Origin: Bacteroidia bacterium
GTDB lineage: Bacteria > Bacteroidota > Bacteroidia > Bacteroidales > Azobacteroidaceae
NCBI GenBank assembly: GCA_025996695.1
Contig: BNTP01000145.1
Coordinates: forward strand, 1 to 5,796
DNA length: 5,796 nt
Direction of reading: 5' to 3'
This document shows, piece by piece, positions 1-5,796 of this stretch. Below the pieces are notes generated by a model, which worked only from the letters and a program-made list of their open reading frames with translations, had not been told where the DNA came from and searched no databases. Position 1 is the first letter of the stretch, and each line of letters starts with the position of its first letter. Made by a program: the position numbers and the translations under genes.

Positions 1-1289
1 CCGGCTATTCGCATACCAAACAGGCTGCGATGGCGGATTATTTTCGCAATGTGCATCTTCTGTTTCTGAAAGGTAAAAGTGGCAGCGAATTTGACAACTC
101 TAAGAATTTAGCAGCCAAATATCCGGCTATTTCTTGGCGCAAAAAGCCGTTTGTGAAATTTTTTGAATACACTTACCTCAATTATACGCGCGAACAAGAG
201 TCAATGACACCCAATTTGCAGAAAATGTTGCACGTCATCCAAACGAAATACGACGGACAGGCGCCTGAAAAGTTTCGCGCCGACTACCGTACACAAAGCT
301 TGCCGCTTATCCCTTACACCAATTTATTGTCGTTCAATTTGCGTGCTATCGTGCTGACACTAAGCGTGTTGGCAAATTTTCCTGCCGCCTATTTCGCCTT
401 TGAATTGACAGTGATGAACGGGATGCTTATATATATGTTGAAAAAATACGAAAAAATCTGTGCGAATTTCACAATTCAATTGGAAGGGATTCCCGCCGGC
501 GCGGAAATGGCCGAAGGCGTCAAGGGGCTTATTTTTGACTATGGCGCGACGATTGACAGCAATGGCAAACACTGGGCAGAAGTCTTGTGGGATGGATATG
601 TCGCAGCAGGAGTTCCCATTTCTAAGGAACAATTTCGCGAAGCCTACGTCTATGGCGAACGCTATTTGGCAAAAAATCCGGTCATCCAACCGGACGACAA
701 TTTCTTCGACTTATTGCGCAAAAAGATTGACTGTGAGCTGAATTTCTTGGTAGGACAAGATATTTTGCCGAAAAATGAAAAAATTACTCAATTTTCTTTG
801 CAAATTACAAATCAATGTTATAACTTTGCACGTTCGTCCGTTGAAAAAGCAATGCCAACATTGCAAAAATTAGCCGTCAAATACCCTCTGGTGCTGGTTT
901 CTAATTTTTATGGCAACATTGAGGCGGTTTTGAGCGATTTTGGATTAGACGCGTTGTTCAAAAATATTGTCGAATCGGCTGTGGTAAACGTTCGGAAGCC
1001 CGATCCCGCCATTTTTGCGCTGGGAGTCAAGGCTTTAGGATTGGCACCCGCCGAAGTGGTTGTGATAGGCGATTCCTATCGCAAAGACATTGCCCCCGCG
1101 CAGTCGTTAGGCTGCCGCACCATTTGGCTGAAAGGGCCGGGATGGGAAGAGGAAGTGCCCGACAAACAACCGGATGTCACAATCTGCGATTTCAAAGAGT
1201 TGACAGACGTCATCGCGGGCTTGACCCGCGAGCCCCTGCCTGAAAGTGGGGATTTGTTAGGAGGGGGTTGCGGGTCAAGCCCGCAATGA
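1..1289 (+). CDS. CDP-alcohol phosphatidyltransferase (C-terminal part) fused to HAD-family phosphatase; 5' partial
   Basis: The reading frame is open through the left edge (first full codon at position 3, reading GYSHTKQAAM), so the ATG at 30 is an internal Met and the true start lies outside. Residues below are counted from that Met. Residues 1-140 look like the C-terminal part of a membrane CDP-alcohol phosphatidyltransferase: a DYFRNVHLLFLKGK stretch, then a hydrophobic region at about 101-137 able to form one or two membrane segments. The diagnostic CDP-alcohol signature would lie upstream and is not seen. After a short linker comes a HAD hydrolase: motif I FDYGATID (nucleophile D170), motif II Ser291 in VSNF, motif III Lys323 in VRKPDP, motif IV GDSYRKD at 347-353. 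The Asp normally two residues after the nucleophile is Gly, as in several active HAD subfamilies. Residues 394-419 are encoded by a palindromic repeat. Inferred role: inositol lipid head-group transfer plus dephosphorylation of the product. The HAD part is certain; the transferase assignment is probable. Confidence 0.82.
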   Translation, partial: GYSHTKQAAMADYFRNVHLLFLKGKSGSEFDNSKNLAAKYPAISWRKKPFVKFFEYTYLNYTREQESMTPNLQKMLHVIQTKYDGQAPEKFRADYRTQSLPLIPYTNLLSFNLRAIVLTLSVLANFPAAYFAFELTVMNGMLIYMLKKYEKICANFTIQLEGIPAGAEMAEGVKGLIFDYGATIDSNGKHWAEVLWDGYVAAGVPISKEQFREAYVYGERYLAKNPVIQPDDNFFDLLRKKIDCELNFLVGQDILPKNEKITQFSLQITNQCYNFARSSVEKAMPTLQKLAVKYPLVLVSNFYGNIEAVLSDFGLDALFKNIVESAVVNVRKPDPAIFALGVKALGLAPAEVVVIGDSYRKDIAPAQSLGCRTIWLKGPGWEEEVPDKQPDVTICDFKELTDVIAGLTREPLPESGDLLGGGCGSSPQ

Positions 1290-1290
1290 C
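1209..1290. repeat. REP-like palindromic element (82 bp) at the 3' end of the HAD fusion gene
   Basis: Two 21-base arms, 1209-1229 and 1270-1290, are inverted copies of each other with 20 of 21 positions matching; the mismatch is at 1214/1285. Each arm is itself a small hairpin, GCGGG, five loop bases, CCCGC. The two arms can therefore form two separate hairpins or one long imperfect hairpin; pairing continues inward through CCCC at 1233-1236 with GGGG at 1263-1266. Its translations (VIAGLTREPL in one frame, HCGLDPQ on the other strand) resemble peptides that recur as spurious ORFs in many bacterial genomes carrying this kind of dispersed element; this is from memory. The element codes the last 26 residues of the upstream protein and its TGA at 1287-1289. 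It has no T-tract, so it is not a standard terminator, but it could affect mRNA stability between the two genes. Confidence 0.85.
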
Positions 1291-1321
1291 AGATAAATTG
1301 AAGTATATAAAATATAATAAT

Positions 1322-2620
1322 ATGGAAAAAGTACAAGTGAAAGACGCCAAAGGAAAATTGGGCGTACTTACTGTAGGTGTAGGTGCTGTAGCAACTACTT
1401 TTATCGCAGGGACATTGTTGGCTCGCAAAGGTCAAGGCGTGCCTGTAGGTTCTCTCACGCAATTAGGAACGATGCGTTTGGGCAAACGGGAAGAAAATCG
1501 TTTCCCCAAAATCAAAGATGTGGTGCCATTGGCCGATTTGAAAGACATCGTTTTCGGTGGATGGGACATTTTTGAAGACAATGCTTATGAAGCGGCTCGT
1601 CATGCCGAAGTGCTCACGGTCGAAGATTTGGACAAAGTGAAAGACGAAATGTCTGCTATCAAGCCGATGAAAGCCGTTTTTGACCAAAGTTTTGTGAAAC
1701 GCTTGCACGGCACGTGGGTGAAATCAGCTCCTACAAAATGGGATTTGAAAGAGCTTGTGCGCAAAGATATTCAAGAGTTCAAAGCAAAAAACAACTGCGA
1801 TCGCATCGTGGTGATTTGGTGCGGTTCAACAGAGGTGTATTTGCCGTTGTCGGAAGTGCACGAATCGCTTCCTGCGTTGCAAAAAGCAATGAAAGAGCCG
1901 AACAGCGACCAGATTTCGCCGTCGTTGATTTATGCTTATGCTGCGGTGGAAGAAGGTATTCCATTTATTAACGGTGCGCCTAACACCACGGTGGATTTTC
2001 CGGCAATGTGGGATTTGGCTGCTCAAACGCAGACGCCTATCTCCGGAAAAGATTTCAAAACCGGTCAAACGATGATGAAAACCGTCCTGAGTCCAATGTT
2101 CAAAACCCGTATGCTGGGCTTGAACGGCTGGTTCTCAGACAATATCTTGGGAAATCGCGATGGCGAAGTGTTGGACGATCCGGGTTCATTCAAAACAAAA
2201 GAAGTTTCCAAATTGTCGGTTGTCGACAATATCTTGCAACCGGAATTGTACCCCGAATTGTACGGAAACATCTACCACAAGGTGCGTATCAACTATTATC
2301 CACCCCGCAAAGACAACAAAGAAGGTTGGGACAACATCGACATCTTTGGCTGGTTGGGCTATCCGATGCAACTGAAAGTGAATTTCTTGTGTCGCGACTC
2401 CATCTTGGCGGCACCGTTGTGCTTGGACTTGGTATTGCTCTCTGACTTGGCGAAACGCGCCGGTTTCAGCGGCATCCAATCCTGGTTGTCGTTCTATTTC
2501 AAGTCGCCGATGCACGACAACGACCACATCGCCGAACACGATTTGTTCATCCAGTCCGTGAAAATGAAAAATACCCTGCGTCAAATCATCGGCGAAGAAA
2601 CGCTGGATTTCGTAGATTAA
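1322..2620 (+). CDS. myo-inositol-3-phosphate synthase (MIPS), NAD-dependent
   Basis: This 432-residue cytosolic enzyme converts D-glucose 6-phosphate to 1D-myo-inositol 3-phosphate using bound NAD, the committed step to inositol lipids. Visible landmarks are the Rossmann glycine-rich turn GVGAVATT at 19-26, SGKDFKTGQT at 241-250, LNGWFSDNILGNRDGEVL at about 267-284 (the conserved NxLGNxDG family block), and KVRINYYPPRKDNKEGWDN from 320, followed by DIFGW and VNFLCRDSILAAPL. The length fits the short bacterial class, and the whole sequence resembles Bacteroides MIPS as I recall it. The ATG at 1322 is chosen because MEKVQVKDAKGKLGVLTVG places the glycine motif at the usual distance. The in-frame TTG at 1268 and ATG at 1286 lie inside the palindromic element and would add repeat-derived residues. 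No Shine-Dalgarno is present; the upstream sequence is A/T-rich. The gene starts 32 bases after the HAD fusion stop and ends 18 bases before the acyltransferase, suggesting one operon. Confidence 0.96.
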   Translation: MEKVQVKDAKGKLGVLTVGVGAVATTFIAGTLLARKGQGVPVGSLTQLGTMRLGKREENRFPKIKDVVPLADLKDIVFGGWDIFEDNAYEAARHAEVLTVEDLDKVKDEMSAIKPMKAVFDQSFVKRLHGTWVKSAPTKWDLKELVRKDIQEFKAKNNCDRIVVIWCGSTEVYLPLSEVHESLPALQKAMKEPNSDQISPSLIYAYAAVEEGIPFINGAPNTTVDFPAMWDLAAQTQTPISGKDFKTGQTMMKTVLSPMFKTRMLGLNGWFSDNILGNRDGEVLDDPGSFKTKEVSKLSVVDNILQPELYPELYGNIYHKVRINYYPPRKDNKEGWDNIDIFGWLGYPMQLKVNFLCRDSILAAPLCLDLVLLSDLAKRAGFSGIQSWLSFYFKSPMHDNDHIAEHDLFIQSVKMKNTLRQIIGEETLDFVD

Positions 2621-2638
2621 TCACTCTCCTTTATTTTT

Positions 2639-3457
2639 ATGAAGGACAAATTAATAGATAAAAAATTGTTAGCAAGTATTTCTCCAATACTTGCTAACAA
2701 TTTTATTGCCCGGTGCGTAATGAAAATCGGCGGGTTTGATAAGGTTAATCGGGTGTATGATTTGGCAAAACATCTCACGGGCACGGATATTGAGGATGCG
2801 ATGGTTGACGGGTTGGGCATTACGCGCCAAGTCCACAACATGGAGGTGCTGAAGCAATTTGACGGTAAACCGTTTATCACGGTCTCTAATCATCCTTACG
2901 GGCATATTGATGGCATCATGCTGGTGGGGGAAGTTGCCAAAATTCGTCCCGATTTCAAAGTCATGGTCAATTGGATGTTGGGAATGATAGATATTATGCA
3001 AGACCGTTTCATCGGTGTGAATCCCTACAGTGCCGATACGGTCAAAAAATCAAGCCTTTCCGGAGTCAAAGAATGTTTGACGCACCTCAAAAACGATCAT
3101 GCATTAGGTTTTTTCCCTGCAGGAGCCGTATCTAAAAATCAGGGAAAAGGCCTCATTCGCGACCGTGAGTGGCAATTCGGCGTACTGAAATTGATTCAAA
3201 AAGCCCAAGTACCGGTGGTGCCAATCTACATTTCAGGACAAAATTCGTGGTTCTTCAATTTCTTGGACAAGATAGACTGGCGTATTCGCACCGTCCGGCT
3301 TTGTCATGAATTAGATACAAAAAAAGGCAAAACCATCCATTTGGTGGTTGGTGAGCCAATTTCTGTTGCCGAACAACAGCTATATCCTGACCTTAAAGAT
3401 TTGGGACAATTTTTGCAAGACAAGACTTATAGTCTGAACTATGAAAAAAACTGCTAA
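2639..3457 (+). CDS. Lysophospholipid acyltransferase family protein (PlsC/OlsB-like)
   Basis: This 272-residue protein belongs to the LPLAT superfamily, which moves an acyl chain from acyl-ACP or acyl-CoA to a lipid acceptor at the inner membrane. The catalytic block is SNHPYGHIDG (H85, D91), with five residues between His and Asp instead of the classic four; this spacing, together with FFPAG at 158-162 and the charged IRDREW at 173-178, recalls the hemolysin/OlsB-like branch that includes amino-acid-lipid acyltransferases. Acceptor-side motifs FIGVNPYS (about 124-131) and VPVVPIYISG (191-200) are also present. There is no clear signal peptide or long membrane span. The ATG at 2639 has no Shine-Dalgarno, but the N-terminal pattern IDKKLLASISPILANNF resembles related proteins as I recall them; a later ATG at 2720 is the alternative. 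Its place 18 bases behind MIPS suggests a role in building or remodelling the inositol lipid. A perfect inverted repeat covers codons 8-22. The acceptor is unknown. Confidence 0.88.
   Translation: MKDKLIDKKLLASISPILANNFIARCVMKIGGFDKVNRVYDLAKHLTGTDIEDAMVDGLGITRQVHNMEVLKQFDGKPFITVSNHPYGHIDGIMLVGEVAKIRPDFKVMVNWMLGMIDIMQDRFIGVNPYSADTVKKSSLSGVKECLTHLKNDHALGFFPAGAVSKNQGKGLIRDREWQFGVLKLIQKAQVPVVPIYISGQNSWFFNFLDKIDWRIRTVRLCHELDTKKGKTIHLVVGEPISVAEQQLYPDLKDLGQFLQDKTYSLNYEKNC
2662..2704. repeat. Perfect 19-bp inverted repeat, 5-base loop, inside the 5' end of the acyltransferase gene
   Basis: Bases 2662-2680 pair exactly with 2686-2704 around the loop TCTCC; the core arms are ATTGTTAGCAAGTAT and ATACTTGCTAACAAT. 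The stem has only four G-C pairs and is flanked by A-rich sequence on the left and TTTT on the right, so on either strand it resembles a terminator or attenuator hairpin. It starts 23 bases after the first base of the assigned start codon and encodes residues 8-22 in frame. The pairing is read directly; the role is unknown. It could be an attenuator, a translation-control or RNA-processing site, or a binding site for a dimeric protein. Confidence 0.85.
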
Positions 3458-3462
3458 ATTTT

Positions 3463-5388
3463 TCAACCATTCATCGAAATAAGAAATTCTTCGTTTGAAT
3501 AAGTCTTTTCCATGCGATCTTTCACAAATTCCATTGCTTCGATGCTGTTCATGTCGGAAAGCAATTTGCGGAATATCCACATGCGATTGACGGTTTCGCG
3601 GTCTTGCAACAAATCGTCGCGGCGAGTGCTGGAAGCCGTAATATCAACAGCCGGATAGATGCGTTTATTTGCCAATTTGCGGTCTAATTGCAGTTCCATG
3701 TTGCCGGTACCCTTAAATTCCTCAAAGATGACGTCGTCCATTTTGGAACCTGTTTCCGTTAATGCGGTGGCAATAATTGTTAGTGAGCCGCCGTTTTCAA
3801 TGTTACGCGCAGCGCCAAAGAACCGTTTAGGCTTTTGCAGGGCGTTTGCATCAACCCCACCCGAAAGCACTTTGCCCGAAGCGGGTTGAACCGTGTTGTA
3901 GGCACGAGCCAAGCGGGTGATTGAATCCAACAAAATCACGACATCGTGGCCACATTCGACCATGCGTTTCGCTTTGTTGAGCACAATATCTGCGATTTTC
4001 ACGTGGCGTTCGGCAGGCTCGTCAAATGTGGACGCAATCACCTCAGCATCCACGCTGCGTTGCATGTCGGTAACTTCTTCCGGACGTTCGTCGATTAACA
4101 GGACAATCATGTACACTTCCGGATGATTCCAGGCGATAGAATTTGCTATGTCTTTGAGCAATACCGTTTTACCTGTCTTAGGCTGTGCCACAATCAGTCC
4201 GCGTTGACCTTTCCCAATCGGGGAAAACAGGTCTACAATACGGGGCGAAAGCTTGTCCATCAACTTGGGGCTGAGGCTTTTCACCAACTGAAATTTCTCG
4301 TCAGGAAACAGCGGTGTCAAGTGATCGAACGGCACACGGTCGCGAACTGCTTCCGGACGTAAACCATTGATTAAGTCCACTTTAACTAACGGAAAAAATT
4401 TCTCGCCTTCTTTCGGCGGACGGATAGGCCCTTCCACCACATCGCCCGTTTTCAAACCAAACAGCTTGATTTGGGATTGTGAAACATACACGTCGTCGGC
4501 CGACGAAAGGTAGTTGTAATCCGACGAACGCAAAAATCCGTAACCTTCCTGAATGATTTCCAACACGCCAACTCCTGTCAAAATGCCTTCAAAGTCAAAT
4601 GCTTTGCTTTTGGATGCATATTGATTCGGGTTGGGATTCGGATTCGCATTGTTGTTGGGATTATTCTGTTGCACACCTTTTTGCACATTCTTTTGTGTGT
4701 TTGGATTAAGCGCTTTTTGTTTTTGCTTCTGATTGGGGTTTTGATTCGGATTCGGATTTTGATTTGGATTTTTAGCCGTAAAAAGCACCTCATCCATCAC
4801 TGTTTTCACTTCGGGGCTGTGACGAAAAACCACTTTGGAGGGTGCCGCCGCTTCTTCTCCGGCAACCGGCTTTTCTTCAACTCCGGTTTGCTCCGTGGCT
4901 TGTGCTGCTACTTGCGCAGGTGCTTGAGCCAGCACTTGACGTGGATTCATGTCAAACGGAAGGTCCGGAAAAGTGCTGTCGCTTTCGATGCGTTCGCGTC
5001 TTTTTTTGATAACTTTCGTCGACTGTTCTTCAACCTCATGGGTTGTGCTCAACACTTTCTCTTTTTCCGCCGGAGCAGGTTGTCCTTTTTTAGGGGCAGC
5101 AGCAGGCTTGGTTTGTTTAGCGCCTTTCTGTGCCTCTGCTAAATTTTCTTTTGCAACCGTTTTATGATTTTTAGAACCTGCAGGACGTCCACGACGACGC
5201 TCGGGCATTTCGGCCGGCATATCTTTAGCGAGAATCGCTGCGTTAGTAACTGCTTGCTGGTCTAATATTTGATAGACGAGGTCGTCTTTCAATAGTTTTT
5301 CCACTTTGTTTAATCCCAGTTCTTTGGCCAAAGCGATTAAATTGCTCTGTTCCATGTTTTTTAGTTGCAAAATAGTATATTTCTGCAT
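3463..5388 (-). CDS. rho: Transcription termination factor Rho, with large Bacteroidetes-type disordered insert
   Basis: Rho is a hexameric RNA-dependent ATPase that loads on nascent RNA and ends transcription. The protein has 641 residues against about 420 in E. coli. In order: Rho N-terminal helical domain (1-47, [26 protein letters not shown]); a long low-complexity insert (about 50-263) with an AT-hook-like [11 protein letters not shown] (64-74), Ala/Pro/Lys/Glu-rich sequence and an Asn/Pro/Gln tract (207-257); an RNA-binding OB/cold-shock domain (about 264-345, [20 protein letters not shown]); and the ATPase domain. The last shows Walker A AQPKTGKT (401-408), catalytic Glu434 in [10 protein letters not shown], Walker B VVILLDS (483-489), the Q-loop region [20 protein letters not shown], and the C-terminal STRRDDLL with the probable arginine finger. 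All core motifs are intact. The ATG at 5388 is chosen because MQKYTILQL matches the usual Bacteroides Rho beginning; MEQSN at 5355 would cut it. The gene is monocistronic by context, convergent with the acyltransferase, with its own promoter upstream. Confidence 0.98.
   Translation of the reverse strand: MQKYTILQLKNMEQSNLIALAKELGLNKVEKLLKDDLVYQILDQQAVTNAAILAKDMPAEMPERRRGRPAGSKNHKTVAKENLAEAQKGAKQTKPAAAPKKGQPAPAEKEKVLSTTHEVEEQSTKVIKKRRERIESDSTFPDLPFDMNPRQVLAQAPAQVAAQATEQTGVEEKPVAGEEAAAPSKVVFRHSPEVKTVMDEVLFTAKNPNQNPNPNQNPNQKQKQKALNPNTQKNVQKGVQQNNPNNNANPNPNPNQYASKSKAFDFEGILTGVGVLEIIQEGYGFLRSSDYNYLSSADDVYVSQSQIKLFGLKTGDVVEGPIRPPKEGEKFFPLVKVDLINGLRPEAVRDRVPFDHLTPLFPDEKFQLVKSLSPKLMDKLSPRIVDLFSPIGKGQRGLIVAQPKTGKTVLLKDIANSIAWNHPEVYMIVLLIDERPEEVTDMQRSVDAEVIASTFDEPAERHVKIADIVLNKAKRMVECGHDVVILLDSITRLARAYNTVQPASGKVLSGGVDANALQKPKRFFGAARNIENGGSLTIIATALTETGSKMDDVIFEEFKGTGNMELQLDRKLANKRIYPAVDITASSTRRDDLLQDRETVNRMWIFRKLLSDMNSIEAMEFVKDRMEKTYSNEEFLISMNG
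4618..4770 (-). repeat. Degenerate coding repeat: Asn-Pro/Asn-Gln tract of Rho
   Basis: Codons 207-257 of rho repeat the dipeptides NP and NQ, in two clusters ([18 protein letters not shown] and [15 protein letters not shown]) separated by a Lys/Gln-rich linker. On the plus strand this reads as scattered units of GATTCGG or GATTTGG. The units are imperfect and use several codons, so the repetition is selected or drifting at the protein level rather than being an exact tandem array. Such tracts may vary in length between strains by slippage. Confidence 0.8.
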
Positions 5389-5475
5389 AACCTAATTTAT
5401 AATATTTAATTAATTTGTGTAAATGAGTAGGGTGAATTTACTATGCCGCAATGAGCGACTTGGTATTTACGGCCG

Positions 5476-5505
5476 CAAAGGTACGCATTATTTTTTAATT
5501 ATGAA
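5476..5505 (-). promoter_or_regulatory. Probable rho promoter (Bacteroidetes type)
   Basis: On the minus strand, TACCTTTG (5483 down to 5476) matches the Bacteroidetes -7 consensus TAnnTTTG exactly and is followed by CGGCC. A weak -33 element, TTC at 5505-5503 instead of TTG, sits 19 bases upstream. Transcription would start near 5469 and give rho a leader of about 80 bases with no Shine-Dalgarno. The -7 match is read directly; promoter activity is inferred. Confidence 0.6.
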
Positions 5506-5619
5506 CTATGATTGCAATGTTTTTTTTGGCAACTTGTCCCGCTCTGACATCAAAGACAAGCATAGTTTGAAAAAAACCTTAAAATTTAATGCAGTTGCGC
5601 TAAGTTGTAATATTTTTTG

Positions 5620-5650
5620 TTGATATATTCAAATATTTTTCGTATTTTTG
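5620..5650 (+). promoter_or_regulatory. Probable promoter for the right-edge gene (Bacteroidetes type)
   Basis: TATTTTTG at 5643-5650 matches the -7 consensus TAnnTTTG, and TTG at 5620-5622 lies 20 bases upstream, within the 19-21 base spacing usual for Bacteroides. Transcription would begin near 5657, giving a leader of roughly 120 bases before the ATG at 5776. The region is very A/T-rich, so a chance match is possible. Confidence 0.5.
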
Positions 5651-5764
5651 TCCCGAAATTTTAAATATAATTTTTTGCGAATGAAATAAAAAAAGAAACG
5701 TGTGGATGCACACAAAATAAGACATATAAAATAGCGATATTTGTATGAAGTTTGTTATCAAAAC

Positions 5765-5769
5765 GGAGG
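5765..5769 (+). promoter_or_regulatory. Strong Shine-Dalgarno sequence GGAGG
   Basis: GGAGG ends six bases before the ATG at 5776, an ideal spacing, and decides that start. It stands out because none of the other starts in this window has such a site and Bacteroidetes genes generally lack one. Confidence 0.75.
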
Positions 5770-5775
5770 TTTAAA

Positions 5776-5796
5776 ATGATAAAAGTTTATCACGGC
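5776..5796 (+). CDS. N-terminus of an unidentified protein, 3' partial (MIKVYHG...)
   Basis: Only seven codons, MIKVYHG, lie in the window, so the product cannot be identified with confidence. The start is well supported by GGAGG six bases upstream and by a promoter-like site about 120 bases upstream. The opening K-V-Y-H-G resembles the beginning of DUF3990 proteins, an ADP-ribosyltransferase-like family common in gut Bacteroidetes and Firmicutes, where a YHG motif sits at the extreme N-terminus. This resemblance rests on four or five residues from memory and is only a hint. The gene is divergent from rho. Confidence 0.5.

Larger units (their letters stand above)
5389..5775. other. Intergenic region between divergent rho and the right-edge gene
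   Basis: This A/T-rich stretch of about 390 bases separates two divergently transcribed genes and holds promoter-like sites for both. A 66-codon plus-strand open frame (5423-5623) runs across the rho promoter and reads like chance sequence. Weak inverted repeats are present (CTTGTC 5533-5538 with GACAAG 5555-5560; GTGTG 5700-5704 with CACAC 5709-5713), neither strong enough to call. No tRNA, known small RNA or riboswitch was recognised. Confidence 0.7.

Noticed and set aside
507..1289. HAD domain as a separate gene starting at the internal Met codon at 507
   Set aside because: The frame is continuous with the transferase part, with no stop, and no ribosome site precedes 507; a fusion is simpler.
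1268..1321. Earlier starts for MIPS (TTG at 1268, ATG at 1286)
   Set aside because: Both lie inside the palindromic repeat and would add repeat-derived residues; the family N-terminus fits the ATG at 1322.
1076..1462. Minus-strand 128-codon open frame containing HCGLDPQ
   Set aside because: It runs across the HAD 3' end, the palindromic repeat and the MIPS start; its only familiar peptide comes from the repeat.
2186..2584. Minus-strand 132-codon open frame inside MIPS
   Set aside because: Lies wholly antisense to highly conserved MIPS sequence and shows no recognisable domain.
4493..4506. 14-bp perfect palindrome TCGTCGGCCGACGA in rho
   Set aside because: A palindrome of this length is expected by chance at a moderate rate in a window this size, and it simply encodes the Ser-Ser-Ala-Asp-Asp stretch of the RNA-binding domain.
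4618..4770. CRISPR or exact tandem repeat array
   Set aside because: Units are short, imperfect and in frame; they are codons for an Asn/Pro/Gln tract.
4621..5142. Plus-strand 173-codon open frame inside rho
   Set aside because: Antisense shadow of the low-complexity rho insert; its isoleucine/arginine/phenylalanine-rich runs mirror the NP/NQ and Lys-rich codons.
5423..5623. Plus-strand 66-codon open frame upstream of rho
   Set aside because: No ribosome site, overlaps the probable rho promoter, and shows no recognisable pattern.

Overview
The window looks like chromosome of a member of the Bacteroidetes, most likely order Bacteroidales. Four things point there: the Rho protein carries the long disordered N-terminal insert typical of that phylum; the inositol-phosphate synthase closely resembles, from memory, the short Bacteroides type; most starts lack a Shine-Dalgarno sequence; and promoter-like sites of the Bacteroidetes form TAnnTTTG lie on both strands of the intergenic region. 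No RNA gene, CRISPR array or insertion sequence was seen.

Layout. (1) Positions 1-3457, plus strand: three codirectional genes that look like one operon for making an inositol-containing membrane lipid. The first is cut by the left edge. It encodes the C-terminal part of a CDP-alcohol phosphatidyltransferase fused in frame to a HAD-type phosphatase. The second is a full-length myo-inositol-3-phosphate synthase (1322-2620), and the third is an acyltransferase of the lysophospholipid acyltransferase superfamily (2639-3457). A palindromic REP-like element (1209-1290) has landed on the 3' end of the first gene and supplies its last 26 codons and its stop. A perfect 19-bp inverted repeat lies inside the first codons of the acyltransferase (2662-2704). 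(2) Positions 3463-5388, minus strand: rho, encoding transcription termination factor Rho, convergent with the acyltransferase across a 5-base gap. (3) Positions 5389-5775: about 390 bases without a credible gene, holding a probable rho promoter on the minus strand and a probable promoter and leader on the plus strand. (4) Positions 5776-5796: the first seven codons of another plus-strand gene, preceded by a strong Shine-Dalgarno sequence.

How the genes fit together. The synthase makes inositol 3-phosphate from glucose 6-phosphate. The CDP-alcohol transferase domain would join an inositol head group to a lipid, and the fused HAD domain is a good candidate to remove a phosphate from the product. 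The acyltransferase may supply or remodel the acyl chains. This agrees with the known inositol-lipid metabolism of gut Bacteroidetes, but the exact substrates here are inferred. rho is a housekeeping neighbour with no evident functional tie. The items most worth a second look are the hairpin in the acyltransferase, the palindromic element recruited as coding sequence, and the transferase-phosphatase fusion.
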